NCBI GenBank assembly: GCA_037179335.1
Contig: JAKZHN010000001.1
Location: 496,001 to 560,000, forward strand
Reading direction: 5' to 3'
DNA length: 64,000 bases
From: Cyclaneusma minus
Taxonomy: Eukaryota; Ascomycota; Leotiomycetes; Marthamycetales; Marthamycetaceae
Shown here: positions 1-12,035 of the stretch, piece after piece
Layout: each line of letters begins with the position of its first letter
Position numbering within the stretch: position 1 is the stretch's first letter
Position numbers and translations under genes: made by a program
Notes under the pieces: generated by a model
The model's input: only the letters and a program-made list of their open reading frames with translations
Database searches by the model: none
What the model was told of the DNA's origin: nothing

Positions 1-2975
1 TTTCCAGAACGAGCAGCTGCCCAACATCGTCACCCAGATCACCTCCCTCTATGCAGCAAAAGTGGCTGCTGCCGCTCGAGAAGACAAACGCAAGGAAATC
101 CGCCTGGACATGGAAGCAGTTGACCATGCCATCTACATTGACACCAACGAGCCGGGCATCAGTAACAGTTCTGGACCGAGGTATGAGCAGCGTCTGGAAG
201 CGAAATATCTGGACAACCAGAGCGGTAACAAGAGCTTTCGCGTGGAAACCTTCCGATCTCTCGGAAACCCGGTCGGCCATGACTCACCTCCGGACTCGCC
301 TTCGACATCGAGACATACCATGCGTTGCTACTTCGTCTATCAATGTCGGTTCTTGAATCCCAATCCTAAGGAGGGCGAGACGAATTTGGACGTGATCGGG
401 GACGTCATGTTCCTGCAAAAGGCAACGGCGAACACCCGACGGATCTACCAGGAGATCATTGAGCTTGCTGTGACTCGGACTGGTCCTGTCATTGAAGTTT
501 TTGACATCGTAGGCAGCCGGGAGAAGCGGTTGGTTGTTGCCTTCCGCCGCAAGACTGCCTTGGGCATGTTCAGTGCTCTAAGCGACCTCTACCACTACTA
601 TGGTATCACAAGCTCCAGGAAATATGTTGAGCAGTTCTCCAACGGAATCACAGTCATGAGTGCCTATCTCAAGCCAGCTCCATTGCCTGAGTCGAAAGTC
701 ACCTATCCACCGATCGAGTCATCCATCAACCAGATCGTGAAGGAACTTTCTCTGCTTTACTGCATTCCCCAAAACAAGTTCCAGTCACTGTTTGCTGCCG
801 GAAGATTGAGCTTGCAGGAGACTATATACGCCCACTGTGTCTGGGTGTTTGTCCAACACTTTTTGAACAGACTGGGAACCGAATATGCGTCGCTGGTTTC
901 TGTGCTGGATTCCAAGAACAGTCTCCATGCCGAGCTTCTCAGCAAGATCAAGCGCCGCCTGCGTACCGAGACGTTCACTTCCGATTACATTCTGGAAATC
1001 ATCAGCTCGCATCCAGATCTCATTCGCTCCTTGTACTCTGCATTTGCAAGTGTGCACTTGAGGGTTACCAGCAGTCATTCGGACTTCGTACCGCTAACAC
1101 CGGCTGCCGAAGTTCTCTCAGACAGCAAGTTGAAAGAGCTGATTGCTAAGACGGTCAACAATGAGCACGAGGAGGTGGTCATGACTGCCTTCAGAATTTT
1201 CAACGAGTCCACGCTCAAGACCAACTTCTTCACGCCCACCAAGGTGGCTCTTAGCTTCCGCTTGAACCCCTCTTTCCTCCCCGAGATCGAGTACCCGCAA
1301 CCCCTTTATGGTATGTTCCTCGTGATCAGTTCCGAAGCTCGAGGCTTCCATCTTCGCTTCCGTGACATTGCCCGGGGTGGTATCCGAATCGTCAAGTCCA
1401 GAAATCGTGAAGCATACTCTATCAATGCCCGTTCGATGTTTGACGAGAACTATGGTCTCGCCAACACTCAGCAGCGCAAGAACAAGGACATTCCTGAAGG
1501 TGGTTCAAAGGGTGTCATTCTCTTGGATGCTCAACATCAAGACAAGGGTAGTGTTGCGTTTGAGAAGTACATTGACAGCATCATGGATCTCTTGCTTCCA
1601 GCCACCAGTCCAGGCATCAAGGACCCTATCGTCGACTTGTATGGAAAGCAGGAAATCCTCTTCATGGGTCCCGATGAGAACACAGCCGACTTGGTCAATT
1701 GGGCTACAGAGCATGCCCGCGTCCGTGGCGCTCCTTGGTGGAAGTCATTCTTTACCGGCAAGTCGCCAAAGCTTGGAGGTATTCCCCACGACGCATACGG
1801 AATGACAACTCTCTCCGTCCGTGAATACGTCAAAGGAATCTACCGAAAACTCAACCTCGACCCATCTACTGTGCGCAAGATGCAGACTGGTGGACCAGAT
1901 GGTGACCTTGGATCTAATGAGATTCTCCTGAGTAACGAGAAATACACCTCCATCGTCGATGGTTCCGGCGTGCTAGTCGACCCCAATGGTCTTGACCGCG
2001 ACGAGCTGATCCGTCTCGCCAAGAAGCGCGCTATGATCTCCGAATTCGACATTTCCAAGCTCTCCGCAGACGGCTACCGCGTCCTTGTCGACGAAATCAA
2101 CGTCACGCTCCCCTCCGGCGAGGTAGTCAACAACGGCACCACCTTCCGCAACACCTTCCACCTGCGCGAACACAGCCTAACCGACTGTTTCGTCCCCTGC
2201 GGTGGCCGCCCCGAATCCATCGACCTCGTCTCCGTCAACCGCCTCATTAAAGACGGCAAATCCACAATACCCTATATCGTCGAAGGCGCCAACCTCTTCA
2301 TAACCCAAGACGCCAAGCTTCGCCTCGAGAAAGCCGGCTGCATCCTCTTCAAAGACGCATCCGCCAACAAAGGCGGCGTCACCTCCTCCTCCCTCGAAGT
2401 CCTCGCCTCCCTCTCCTTCAACGACGCCGGCTTCGTGGAAAACATGTGTGTCGACGCCTCCGGCTCCGCCCCCGCCTTCTACCAATCCTACGTGCGCGAA
2501 GTCCAAGAAATCATCCAACGCAACGCCGCGTTGGAATTCGAAGCCATCTGGCGCGAGCACGAAAAGTCCGGTATCCCGCGCAGCACTCTCAGCGACACGC
2601 TCAGCATTGCAATCACAAAACTGGACGAGGAATTGCAGCAAACAGAACTGTGGCGAGACGAGAAGCTGCGAAGGAGCGTGTTGGAGGATGCGCTGCCGAA
2701 ACTGCTTCTGGAGAAGATTGGCCTGGATACGATTGTGGAACGCGTGCCGGAGAATTACTTGAGGGCGATTTTTGGAAGCTATTTGGCGAGTCGGTTTGTG
2801 TATGAGTTTGGGAGCAACCCGAGCCAGTTTGCTTTCTTTGATTTGTGAGTATTTTCCTTCTCATATTTGCCCCCCCTGGCTGCCCGAAAGTTGTGTTTTT
2901 TTTTTCATAAAGAGAAACTTGCTAATATCCGGCTGTAGTATGTCGAAGCGGATGCAGAAGGTTAAGGAGACTTGA
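1..2975 (+). CDS. GDH2: NAD-specific glutamate dehydrogenase (5' truncated by window)
   Basis: Catabolic NAD-dependent glutamate dehydrogenase of the large yeast Gdh2 type, converting glutamate to 2-oxoglutarate and ammonium. The frame is open from base 2, so roughly 90 N-terminal residues of a family protein of about 1,050 lie outside; 959 residues are readable. The catalytic core starts near visible residue 458 (RGGIRIVKSRNREAYSIN), followed by the lysine-bearing PEGGSKG, then PDENTADLVNWA and GGPDGDLGSNEI. The in-frame TGA at 2846-2848 is probably intronic: a GTGAGT donor at 2845, a GCTAAT branch-like site and an acceptor ending at 2938 make a 94-nt intron. The last exon, 2939-2975, then extends the protein through FFDF into MSKRMQKVKET. 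Identity is secure from motifs; the terminal exon is inferred. Confidence 0.93.
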
Positions 2976-4575
2976 GGGGATGGCCCCGGATGGCCCCGGA
3001 TGGGGGGAAGAGGAGGGATTGCATGACTCTCAAGAGCTGAGGGCTGCTGCGGGAAACATGACATTCATTGGTTCATTTTGGGACTTGGGCGGGGATGCAG
3101 ACGGTATTGGTATCATCATCGTTCGGATCTTGGGGCTGGGACTACCTAGGTGATATCGCATCAAAATACTTATGGAGTACCTTAGGTATCTTAGCTAGGG
3201 CTTGGGTTTTGGGATTGAAGGGGATTGGGTTGTGCATTTTTTTTATCTAGATCGTTGCCTATAATGATCATTGCCTACATTTTTTTTTCATGCTGATTCA
3301 TGCTGCCTCTGAGCTTTCTCAATGGTAGTAGCATGGGCTGGCTTTGCTGGGTAGCAAGCAGGCGATTTCCCCGGTCAGGGCAATGGTTCCTGGACCCCCT
3401 AGACCAATTCCCGTGAGGATCTCGAGACTCTCGACCTATCAACCCGTGGCCGTCCGTTTAAGTTTTCCAACCCCTGTATTCCGTTAGGTGCTCTAACCCC
3501 AGACCGGTATCCCTTCGACCGTCCAACTCTCCAACTCCGGTATGCGTTAACTCTTCTAATTCCCGTATCCGTTACCATTTATCATATTTTCCCAAAATCT
3601 ACTCACTTACTGCTGATTGACGCGGCGAGTCGCGACGCGGTAGAATGAGACGTGTACCTACCTAGGTAAATGGACCTCCCGAGTCTCGAGTCCCGTGGCC
3701 AAAATTGTACGGGCCCATATCTCGCATACTGGAGAAATGCAGTTTTGGATCTATCAAACCGACATTTGGAACGAGTGACTTCGGCTGTCGTCAGATTCGC
3801 TGCATCGGGACCTGAACAGTAAGCAGCTAGGCCAGGCAGGGTATCTTGAAGATGCGTGCAGCAAACGGGGAAATGATACGGCAGAAAGCGAAATACAAAT
3901 CCTAACGAGTATTCGTCTGAATGTCAAGACTTGTTACAAACTCGAGCCCGTGTAAACCGCAGCCTGTGTTGGGACTATTGGGGGTAGCCTACAGCGTAGT
4001 TACCAAGCCATCAAACATCTGGATTACCAGGCTTCTCTCAGCCCAGGGAATTGTGCACTTCAAAGGAAACCAGAGACCTCAGAATCCCATTTGTAATTCT
4101 TTCTGTCGACGTGCTATGGTACATTATCTACGGGAATCTGTCTGTTCCCCACCCCGCACTGATCCGTTCGTTGCGGCAGAAGGAAAGCAGTAAAAGTGCC
4201 GTTTTGCCCGTTACGCCAGTCTTGGTATCTGCCTTTTTCTGTGCATTCCATGGAATGGCAGCCCGATAAAAACTTGCAATTGGCTGCGCTCAGAAATCAG
4301 AAACGGAAAAAACAAGGGCTGTGCTCAGAGGTCGTAGTGTCGTTGGGATCTTTGGCGGCAAAACTCTTTTCGTCCTGATGAGGCCGAGGTGACATTGCCG
4401 GGTAGATGAATTGACTTGGCCTGAGTAACCAGTGAAATGGATAGAGCCCGCCAGTATTCCGGCCAGGACAAAATATCCATGCCCACGAAGAAGCTTTCGT
4501 TTTGTACGAGTTGGTCGCCAATCCAGATATTGATTCGTAAGGTGGCAGATACTCGACGGGTATTTTCTAGGTCTT
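2976..4575. other. Intergenic region with degenerate repeats
   Basis: Convergent 3' flanks of the dehydrogenase and the RRM gene. I see no credible gene; the short ORFs lack coding character. At about 3459-3580 there are three degenerate copies of a unit resembling CCAACYCCGTATCCGTTA. CCTAGGT-type palindromes occur near 3147 and 3660. Confidence 0.5.
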
Positions 4576-5906
4576 TCATCTGTAGCCTCGGGATCTGTCA
4601 CCGTTCCTTCCACGGTCCTTGTTGTCTCCATATCCCCTGCCACGATCACCTCTGCGAGGCTGGCTGTCGCTGTACAGACCACCACTACCGCGACCACCAT
4701 CTCTGTGGTCTCGGCGATCATCACGGCGATCATCTACTTCTTCGACCTCCATACGGTCGGGGTCGTCAAAGCCATAAGATCCGTCGATAACATCGTTGCG
4801 GGCGGTATGGTCATAGCTGCGACGGCGTTCACGGCTGCGAGATCGGGACTCATATCTGGGTCTGGCATCGTAGCGGCTGTCGTTTCGAGGTTCACGCTCC
4901 AGACGTCCTGCTCGATCGGCGCGCGGTCCCGTGGGGGGTCCTGGGCTCGAAGTCGCAACGGGAGCGGCAGCAGAGGAACGGTGAGCCTGGGCACCGGGAG
5001 GCAGTGAGACAGGACCGGGCTTGATGTAGACATAGAGGAGGCGTCCGTCGGCCTGTATTTGTCAGCAACGATTAAATGAGCCCGAAAAATATACAAAGAG
5101 ACAAAGCCGGGGCTTACAGGCTGGTTGTTGAAGGTCTGGACCACGTTCTCAGCACCTTCCCTGCCCTCAAATATGATCTCTGCAATGACTGTAGGCGTAG
5201 AAGCGATAAGGCGGCAGCTCAGAATTGTACCGCCGACTGGGGCCAATGCGCTCTCAATGTCAGCAGCCGTGGTACCCGGTGCAAAATTCTGTGCCCTCAC
5301 AGCACACATGCCGGCCATGCCACGGATTGACATGCCTTGACCAGATCTCGAGTTGCCGACAACATTGAACTGGCCGCCGAGATTGGGGGAAGAGCGGTAG
5401 CCGTGATTGAGAGCGTGAGCAATGTTTCGGCCGTCTCGAAGGGTCTTGGCGGCGCGATTGGTCAGACCAGGCACCAGGGCAGCTGGGTTATTGAGGGAGT
5501 GCAGATCGTGGGTCCATTCAGCATTGGGGTTACCGCGAGGGGGCTTGACTCTGGTGGGATTCGCATTGAGACCACCGCGCTGTGTGATGGTCAGAGAGAG
5601 ATCAAAGGCAGCGAGAAGTAGCTCATCTTGCTGACCTTGGAGATACCAGGACTGCCGATTCTGCTGGCAAGCGAGGGCACTGCAGCTTGGACGTGGTTGC
5701 GATTGTTCCTGACTAACGGGGAACCGCTGGCACGACGGTTTTTGCTGCCCAGCAGATCTTGAGCGAGCTGCTGCTGCTTCTTGCGCTCGCGCTCAGCTCG
5801 ATCTGGCACAGGATCATCAGCACAGCTCTTGGGTTGTTGGCAGGCGTTCCGGGAGCTTACCCGCCTGGATGATGGCCTCGAGCTCGACGGCAGTTTTGCC
5901 GGCCAT
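4576..5906 (-). CDS. RRM-domain RNA-binding protein with arginine-rich tail
   Basis: Four exons by my reading: 5906-5861, 5802-5636, 5579-5118 and 5052-4576, giving 383 residues. The start MAGKTAVELEAIIQADR opens a short charged helix. A single RNA recognition motif lies at about residues 163-240, from CAVRAQNF to the second RNP-type stretch GRLLYVYIKPGP, which the third splice creates. The C-terminal 140 residues are rich in R, D, S and G (for example RSRSRERRRS, RRGDRGRGYGD), like ALY/REF-type export adaptors and SR-like proteins. Likely nuclear and active in mRNA processing or export, which is inference from architecture. Introns are 58, 56 and 65 nt; the middle one has a weak GTCAGC donor but is needed to keep the frame. 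Which RRM subfamily it belongs to is uncertain. Confidence 0.85.
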
Positions 5907-6766
5907 GTTTGATGTTGCTGCTGACAGTCAGTAGAGCTGTGCGTCAGTAAAATATCAGCAGATTGTACGGCCGGTAGAGCACAAGAGGCGAGACCGTCTG
6001 GTAGTGGCGGGGCGCGAGCAGTAGTTTGAACCGTTTTGTGAATTGTGCAGCGGGAGAGGTGACGCGGCGAGGTAAATCGAGGCACGTCGCGGCACAGCAG
6101 CCTGCACTAAGGCCCAAACGAGCTTAGTCTTTCCAGTACTGCTGCAGAGGCTCAACGCGCTCCTTTATGTCTCCAGCTTCCCCTTTCTCCCGTCTTCAAG
6201 ACTTCTTGTCTCGAGTACATGTACATCTGGATGCATCACCTCTTCGAATCCCGACACACTTCTTGAGAATGAGATCGTGCTTCTTTATACGATTTCTGAT
6301 TCCTCTGACCTATTTGGAGTTTTCCCAGTTATGTTAATTTCTCTTGATGATTTGGATTTCTGCTGATGACTTAGAACACTCTCAGTTAATTGGGTTTCTC
6401 CTAGTTACTTCGAAATTCTCAATAATTACTTGAAACTCTCAGTCACTTGGACCTCCCCAGTCTCACTCTCGTGCCTGCACCGTGAATGTCCTTTCACTTT
6501 CACGACCGCACTGGCACGATGCTCTGAGATGCTCTTTCCTCAGCTCCAGCCGTTGACGCCTGCCAATTGCCAATTGCCATGGACACCATGGTCAGAGTAA
6601 GTGGGGTCTCTCTTCACCGTCTTTCTCCTCGCCGTCCGCTTCTTTTCTACATCATCCACAACGAACATATTGCTTCGTTGCTCTTTTGGTTACGCGTTCG
6701 TCTCATTGCTTTTACTGCTTCGCCATATCACAAACAGCCTTTCTGTATCCTGGAGACAAAACCACC
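5907..6766. other. Divergent intergenic/promoter region
   Basis: Lies between the divergently transcribed RRM gene and the 6767 gene, so it should hold both promoters and 5' UTRs. The stretch 6310-6460 carries degenerate repeats around AGTTACTTGRAATTCTC. No gene seen. Confidence 0.5.
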
Positions 6767-9700
6767 ATGTCTCTCTCATTTGCTACTTCCACCAAGGTGA
6801 CCAAACTTCTTCCGCCGATCGACACCGAGACAACGGTCGAGACAATCGAAGTCGACCCGTCGTGCGAGGCCGATAACGAAAACGAGGCCGACAACGAAAA
6901 CGAGCCCGCGCCGTCTCGACTTGCCCGGAAAGGCTCCTTCATGATTGACAAGGCTCGCAGAGCCTTCAAGTCTCTCAGCAGAAGCTCCGATGAGACTAAA
7001 GCCGATGCCAATAAAGACGCTCCTTCGTCTCGTCGACCGCTTCCCACTACGGGAACCATCAGGAGACTTGGCAGCTTCAGATCCATTGGCCGAAAGTTTG
7101 GAAGTCTCAGAACCAAAGGACTTCCTCCTGTGAAACGCGATGACAGCGAAGGTAAACTCGAGCTTCCCCGCGTTGGTCCATGGCAGAGCTGATAGGCAAC
7201 AGCAGATCTAGAAAAAGCCCAGGAAGGTCTTCGCCGACGGAAAAGCTTGTCCACGTTCCTCGGCACCGTAGGAACCAGGGTCTCAACTTGGACCCGAAGA
7301 GAGGGTCTCAGCAGCCAGCTGTACGAGCCCCCTGACAGCTCAGAGACGGGAATCGACGAGGATGTGCAATTACCGAAAGAGATGTTTCCTTTTGCGGACA
7401 TGAACGACCGGACCTACATCCCACCCATTGTGCTTTCGTCTCCTGCATTGGGCAACTTTAGTAACTCTATGAGGGGAGTGAAAAGTGAGTCGTCTTGTTT
7501 CTCTCAGATATTTTGCTTTCCGCGTCACTTCTTTTCACTGCCTCAAGGGCAGTCAGTCTAGTCGGACAGGGGAAAGTTTAAACAAACAGCGTGTGCTTGT
7601 CCGCTTCGACTTTCATTCTTTCCAAGACTCAAATACGGGCATGCGAGCAATCCTTCCCCAACAAAACTTTTCCCTGGCAGCTTCGCAGCCGTGAGCAGCT
7701 TTTCTGCGACAGCAGATCTTGATCAACCGCCATCCTCTGCTAACGTACAGTAGGATCTCTTTTCAACCCAGACGCATGCGCTGAAAAACCGACAATCATA
7801 CCAGTTATTGAATGTAAGGACCCTCCGTCACCGTGGGCGGATTTCACTTACCCACCATATCTGTTAGGTCACAAGCTCTTACCGACTTCCGCTTCATCGG
7901 GCGGGCAGAATGGCACCGATGATGAAAATCAACGGCCCATACCCCGCGTGATTTCTCCCCCAGGACACCTAGACGCGTCGAAAAACTCTGGAAAATTCAA
8001 AGCCGTCGTTTCCGATACCTTTGCTAGTCGAGAAAAAGACTTCGAATCTGGCCATTGCTCAATGGGCCATGGCAGAAGCAAACTGGGGGAACCGTCCGAG
8101 GCCACCCAGAGTACTGGAAACCTGTCAAGTGACGCGCGCCTTGACCTAGAAAGGTTTGCTGGTTCTCTCGCAGCCAACGAAGGCACCGAGACCTTGGCAT
8201 ACCAGAAACGCTCTGCTATGTCAGAACCAGAAGCCTTCATGACTGCAGAAAGGGTAATGGGAGGTGATGGTCAACCCGATAGTTGGATGTTCACCTGCCA
8301 GTGGCCACTTCGCGACAAGGAAAAATGCCTCACGGTATTCGACTCGTTGCTGGGCTTCAAGGCACACGTCCATGGTTCCCACCGGACGGTCTCACCCAGT
8401 TGTGCTGTCTGTACGGAACAGGTGGAGGAGAACTCTGGATCCACAACATCGACTGGAATGCTTCACGCCTCCTCAATCGATCAATCTGAAATGGATTACC
8501 CAACGCCTCCCCGCTCAAGCTTGACATCAGATGGGTATTTGCAAGATCTCATTGACTCGACACTGACACCGCTTGCTATATGCAGTCCATCGAAAAATAA
8601 TAGTCGGATGCACTTCTCGGACTTGCAGCGAAATGGCACAGGCAGTCAATGCGGGTCCCCATCTAGCGCACACGACTCCCGTCATACCGCGACGAGTTCC
8701 ATGGTACGCTTAAGTGACAGGTATGTGCTTGCGTCGACCACATTTAACATTGGGTACCAATCTTTCACTTGCTAACCTATCTGCCGTAGGGTACCTGACA
8801 CGCGCCATTCCGGCTCTAAAGTACACGCGAACGAAGCGCAGTCCGTTTCCCCACAGGCTAATTCGGGGTATATAAGGGAGGAGGTCCCATCCCAGAAGGC
8901 AGAGCCTAGTTCGACAGGTGTTTCGCAATCTTTCACCACCGCCCGCCTCCGTCCTTCAGGAAGTTCTGCTGCAACCGCCGGTATGGACGAGCACATCAAC
9001 CACAATTGCCCAGGTGCTTGGCCAGAGTCTACTCCCATCTCTCCTCAGCTTGCCAGTATGACAGATCATCTTCAAGTTATCAACGGCATTCAGCCCCACC
9101 GGCTGTCCATGAGCGAACTCCACCAACTATCGACGAGCACCGCAATCAGAGTGAATCGGGAGATTCGCCAGATGGAAAAAGACGAAGAGGAAGGGAGACC
9201 AACATGGGAACACTTTGAAGGAGGCAGGTTCGACAGGATGCACCAAGAACTGGGTCATGCCGTCCAGGCATTTCTACGTATCGGGGAAATCAACCCCGAC
9301 TGTTTCGGCGGAGCCCCTCGAAACTCTAGTCAGCTCCAGAATACTTCGAATAATCCGATTTCCTCGGAATTTCCCAAATCCCTTGGAACGTCCAAAGATA
9401 CTTCGAATAACCCGAGTTCCTCGGATAATTTCAAATCCCCTGGAACGTCCAAAGATACTTCGAATAACCCAAGTTCCTCGGATGATTTCAAATCCCTTGG
9501 AACGTCCAAAGATACTTCGAATAACCCGAGTTCCTCGGATGATTTCAAATCCCTTGGATTGCCCAAAGACAATCCGATTGAAGTGAATTATTCGGAGTTT
9601 CGCAAATCCATTCAGACGTCCAAAGATACTTACTTGGAATTTCTCAAATCCCATGAACTGTCCTCGAGTCGTTACTCCCTTCGAGCGTTCAAAGGTACTT

Positions 9701-11040
9701 CGAATGACTCGAATCACTCGGAAAATCCCAGATCCCTTGAACCGTTGAAAGGTACTTCAAATAATTCGAATCATTCGGAAAATCCCAAGTCCCATGAACC
9801 GCCCACGAGGACTATTTCGACTTCTTCGAGATTTGTCCAATCCCTTCGAGCGTTCGAACGTTACTCGAATAATTTGAATCACTCGGAAAATCCCAAGTCT
9901 CCTGGACCGTCGAAGAATACTCTGAATCCTCAGAATGCAGGTGCGGTGGACGCACGACTTCAAGGATTATTCAGCACCATATCGGATCCGGTACAATGCC
10001 TCGACAGCCCATCTCCCCAAATGTATGGTGCTTTTGGGGATAGTCTAGTACGCCCAGCTGGCGGATCTGTTACTCCCAGATCATCGTCGGGAGCATCGGA
10101 TAACAGCGGCTCTTTGGGCGCCAAGGTTTCTGTAGCTGCTGCTAATGCTATGCGGGCGTTTGAAGAGCCCAAAATTACTCGGAATATTCCAAAATATTCG
10201 CAATATTCCAAGGTCGACATCAGCCCCTCCCGAATTCCCCTCCCACAAACACCTGTTGTGCAAAGGCCTTCCGGGTTCTCAGGACCCAACCTCTTCCCAA
10301 GGGAAGTACGCAGCGGTGGCAAGACATCGCAGCCAGCAGCCCAGCCCGCCTCACTAGAGGAGAGGATCAAAAGGCTCTTGGCACCGGAAATAGAGCCTGA
10401 AAGAGCGTTGAGTTGTATCTCAAAACTCAACACCGAAATCTATGCCCTGCCGGTTGCAGAACAGGTTGCTTTCATCGAGACGACTCGTAATCCGGCAATG
10501 AGGGAATGTCATAAACGCGTTCTAGCCCGCCAGCGAGAAAGTGTTGCTAAACATGAAGCTGAGTATCATTCGAAGATACCTAACATAGGCAAGCATTCTG
10601 AACCTGGAAAGGGGCCAGCGACCACAGCCGCTTCCATCTCAACCCCAGCTTCGAACTACACCGCATCATCCTCTACCATGAATTCTGCCATTGCACCCAT
10701 TCCCCGCGTCAGAAAATTCACCACTCCGCCCCGCGGGACCTTTGCGAATAACGGCACTTATTTCGCAGACCCCAGGTTCGCTTCCGCCGCCAGGAAAGAT
10801 CTGAGGGCGCAAGGTGGGCTGGGTAGTCGGGAGAGCGAGGACACGCTGGACTCGACCGATAGCTCTCAAACGACTGGCTGTGTCAACGTAATTGCTGTGG
10901 ACGGAGCTACCAACGGGTCTATCCTGAACTTGTCGCCCAGCGCAAAGTGGGCCAGAGAGCTCGGGCCGGAGATGGAAGAGTTGAGCTTGACTGGTGAGAT
11001 TGATGCTGATGACTGGGTCTTGGTGGATGCAAAGAACTGA
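6767..11040 (+). CDS. Large low-complexity protein with 19-residue tandem repeats and a C2H2-like motif
   Basis: Not recognised as a named family. Five exons join in frame: 6767-7151, 7206-7484, 7751-7813, 7868-8720 and 8790-11040, coding 1,276 residues. The joins use GTAAAC, GTGAGT, GTAAGG and GTATGT donors, and a GCTAAC site precedes the exon 3 and exon 5 acceptors. The N-terminal part is basic (KARRAFKSLSRSS, RRLGSFRSIGRKFGSLR). A Cys/His cluster follows near residue 370 (FTCQW..KEKC..FKAHVHGSH, then CAVC), resembling a divergent C2H2 finger. Exon 5 holds tandem repeats of the form GTSKDTSNNPSSSDDFKSL. The C-terminus is acidic and ends DDWVLVDAKN. The protein is probably largely disordered; a nuclear or signalling role is only a guess. 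The first intron has a tandem CAGCAG acceptor, so two products differing by one codon are possible. Confidence 0.72.
9328..9920 (+). repeat. 57-bp in-frame tandem repeat array
   Basis: Three near-identical 57-bp units start at 9385, 9442 and 9499, each encoding GTSKDTSNNPSSSDDFKSL with a few changes. Degenerate copies flank them, for example units starting at 9694 and 9751 that read GTSNDSNHSENPRSLEPLK. All lie in the last exon of the 6767-11040 gene and keep its frame. Confidence 0.9.
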
Positions 11041-12035
11041 GTATTGAAATTGAAGCGCTCTTTGATGGGGTAGGCGTCATGGTTATGGAAATGGAAGGGC
11101 TGTTCTGCGAATGATGGCGTGGTGGGATCAGACATCTGTATTCAAATTGCAACCGAGATTTCGGGTTATGGTTACCTTCTTTTTTCTTTCGTCCATTCTT
11201 TGCCTAGGATTTCATTCGGTCGCTGGTGGTGGTGGACTTGATCCGCATCGCATGGCTAAGGCTTGTGGGAGGGCCTGTGTCTGTGGGTTGATAAATCCCG
11301 GGTAACCCGGAGTATAGATCAATCAGGCGGAGGATTCATTAATTGTTTTTGTTTTCCCGGGGTTTGGAGTATAGATTCAATCAATTGCATGATTTGGGAT
11401 TTACTCCCGTCCAATATGAGACTTTGAAGTATACTCGAAATATTCCAAGTGACTGAACACACTGTGACACTGTCACATTCCAAGTGTTGTTATGAAAATT
11501 CCCAATGATGGACCAAAAAACCAAAACTTTTGGCTTTACATAAATTCCAAATTGGTAGAAGCTAACTCATCAATCAGCTCACACAACTGCTTCCATGCCT
11601 CTAATGGGTACGTCAAATCGGAAACTTAGACTTTGTGTCCGGGTATACCACTTCCGCCAGACCAAGTTAGGGCATGGCGCGCAGCTGTGGGCAATTTCTT
11701 TTTTTGGGAACCAGGAGGTAGTAAGTTCAACCCCACAAACACTATTTTTGCCTTTTTTTTGCTCTCTTGATCTTTGTGTCTGAGGCCTTGGCTAAGCTGT
11801 TGGTACTCAAACTCAATGTTCCATGAGATTTGGGATATGAGAAGTGATTCGTGAATGTCTGTTCTATGGTGCTGTATGAGTGAGTAGTCGTCGAGGCCAT
11901 ATAAGTCTATTCGGTCCCCTGATTATTAATATCTGGAGATCTCATTTCTCTGAACTTGTGGTCAGGCCTACACACACGACATATTATTATACACGTGCTT
12001 TCTTACACACCCACATCCTTGCATAACCCAATGCT
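11041..12035. other. Convergent intergenic region with a possible tRNA-like relic
   Basis: 3' flanks of the repeat-protein gene and the PPR gene. No gene seen. A segment at about 11668-11745 has loose resemblance to tRNA A- and B-box promoter elements (TGGCGCGCAGCTGTGG, then AGTTCAACCCC) followed by T runs; see findings. Confidence 0.4.

Noticed and set aside
9385..9555. CRISPR-like regular repeats
   Set aside because: Units are contiguous without unique spacers, lie within a coding exon, and the genome is eukaryotic.
9274..9717. Antisense ORF of 147 codons across the 57-bp repeats
   Set aside because: Repeats open several frames at once; only the plus frame joins upstream exons by good splice sites.
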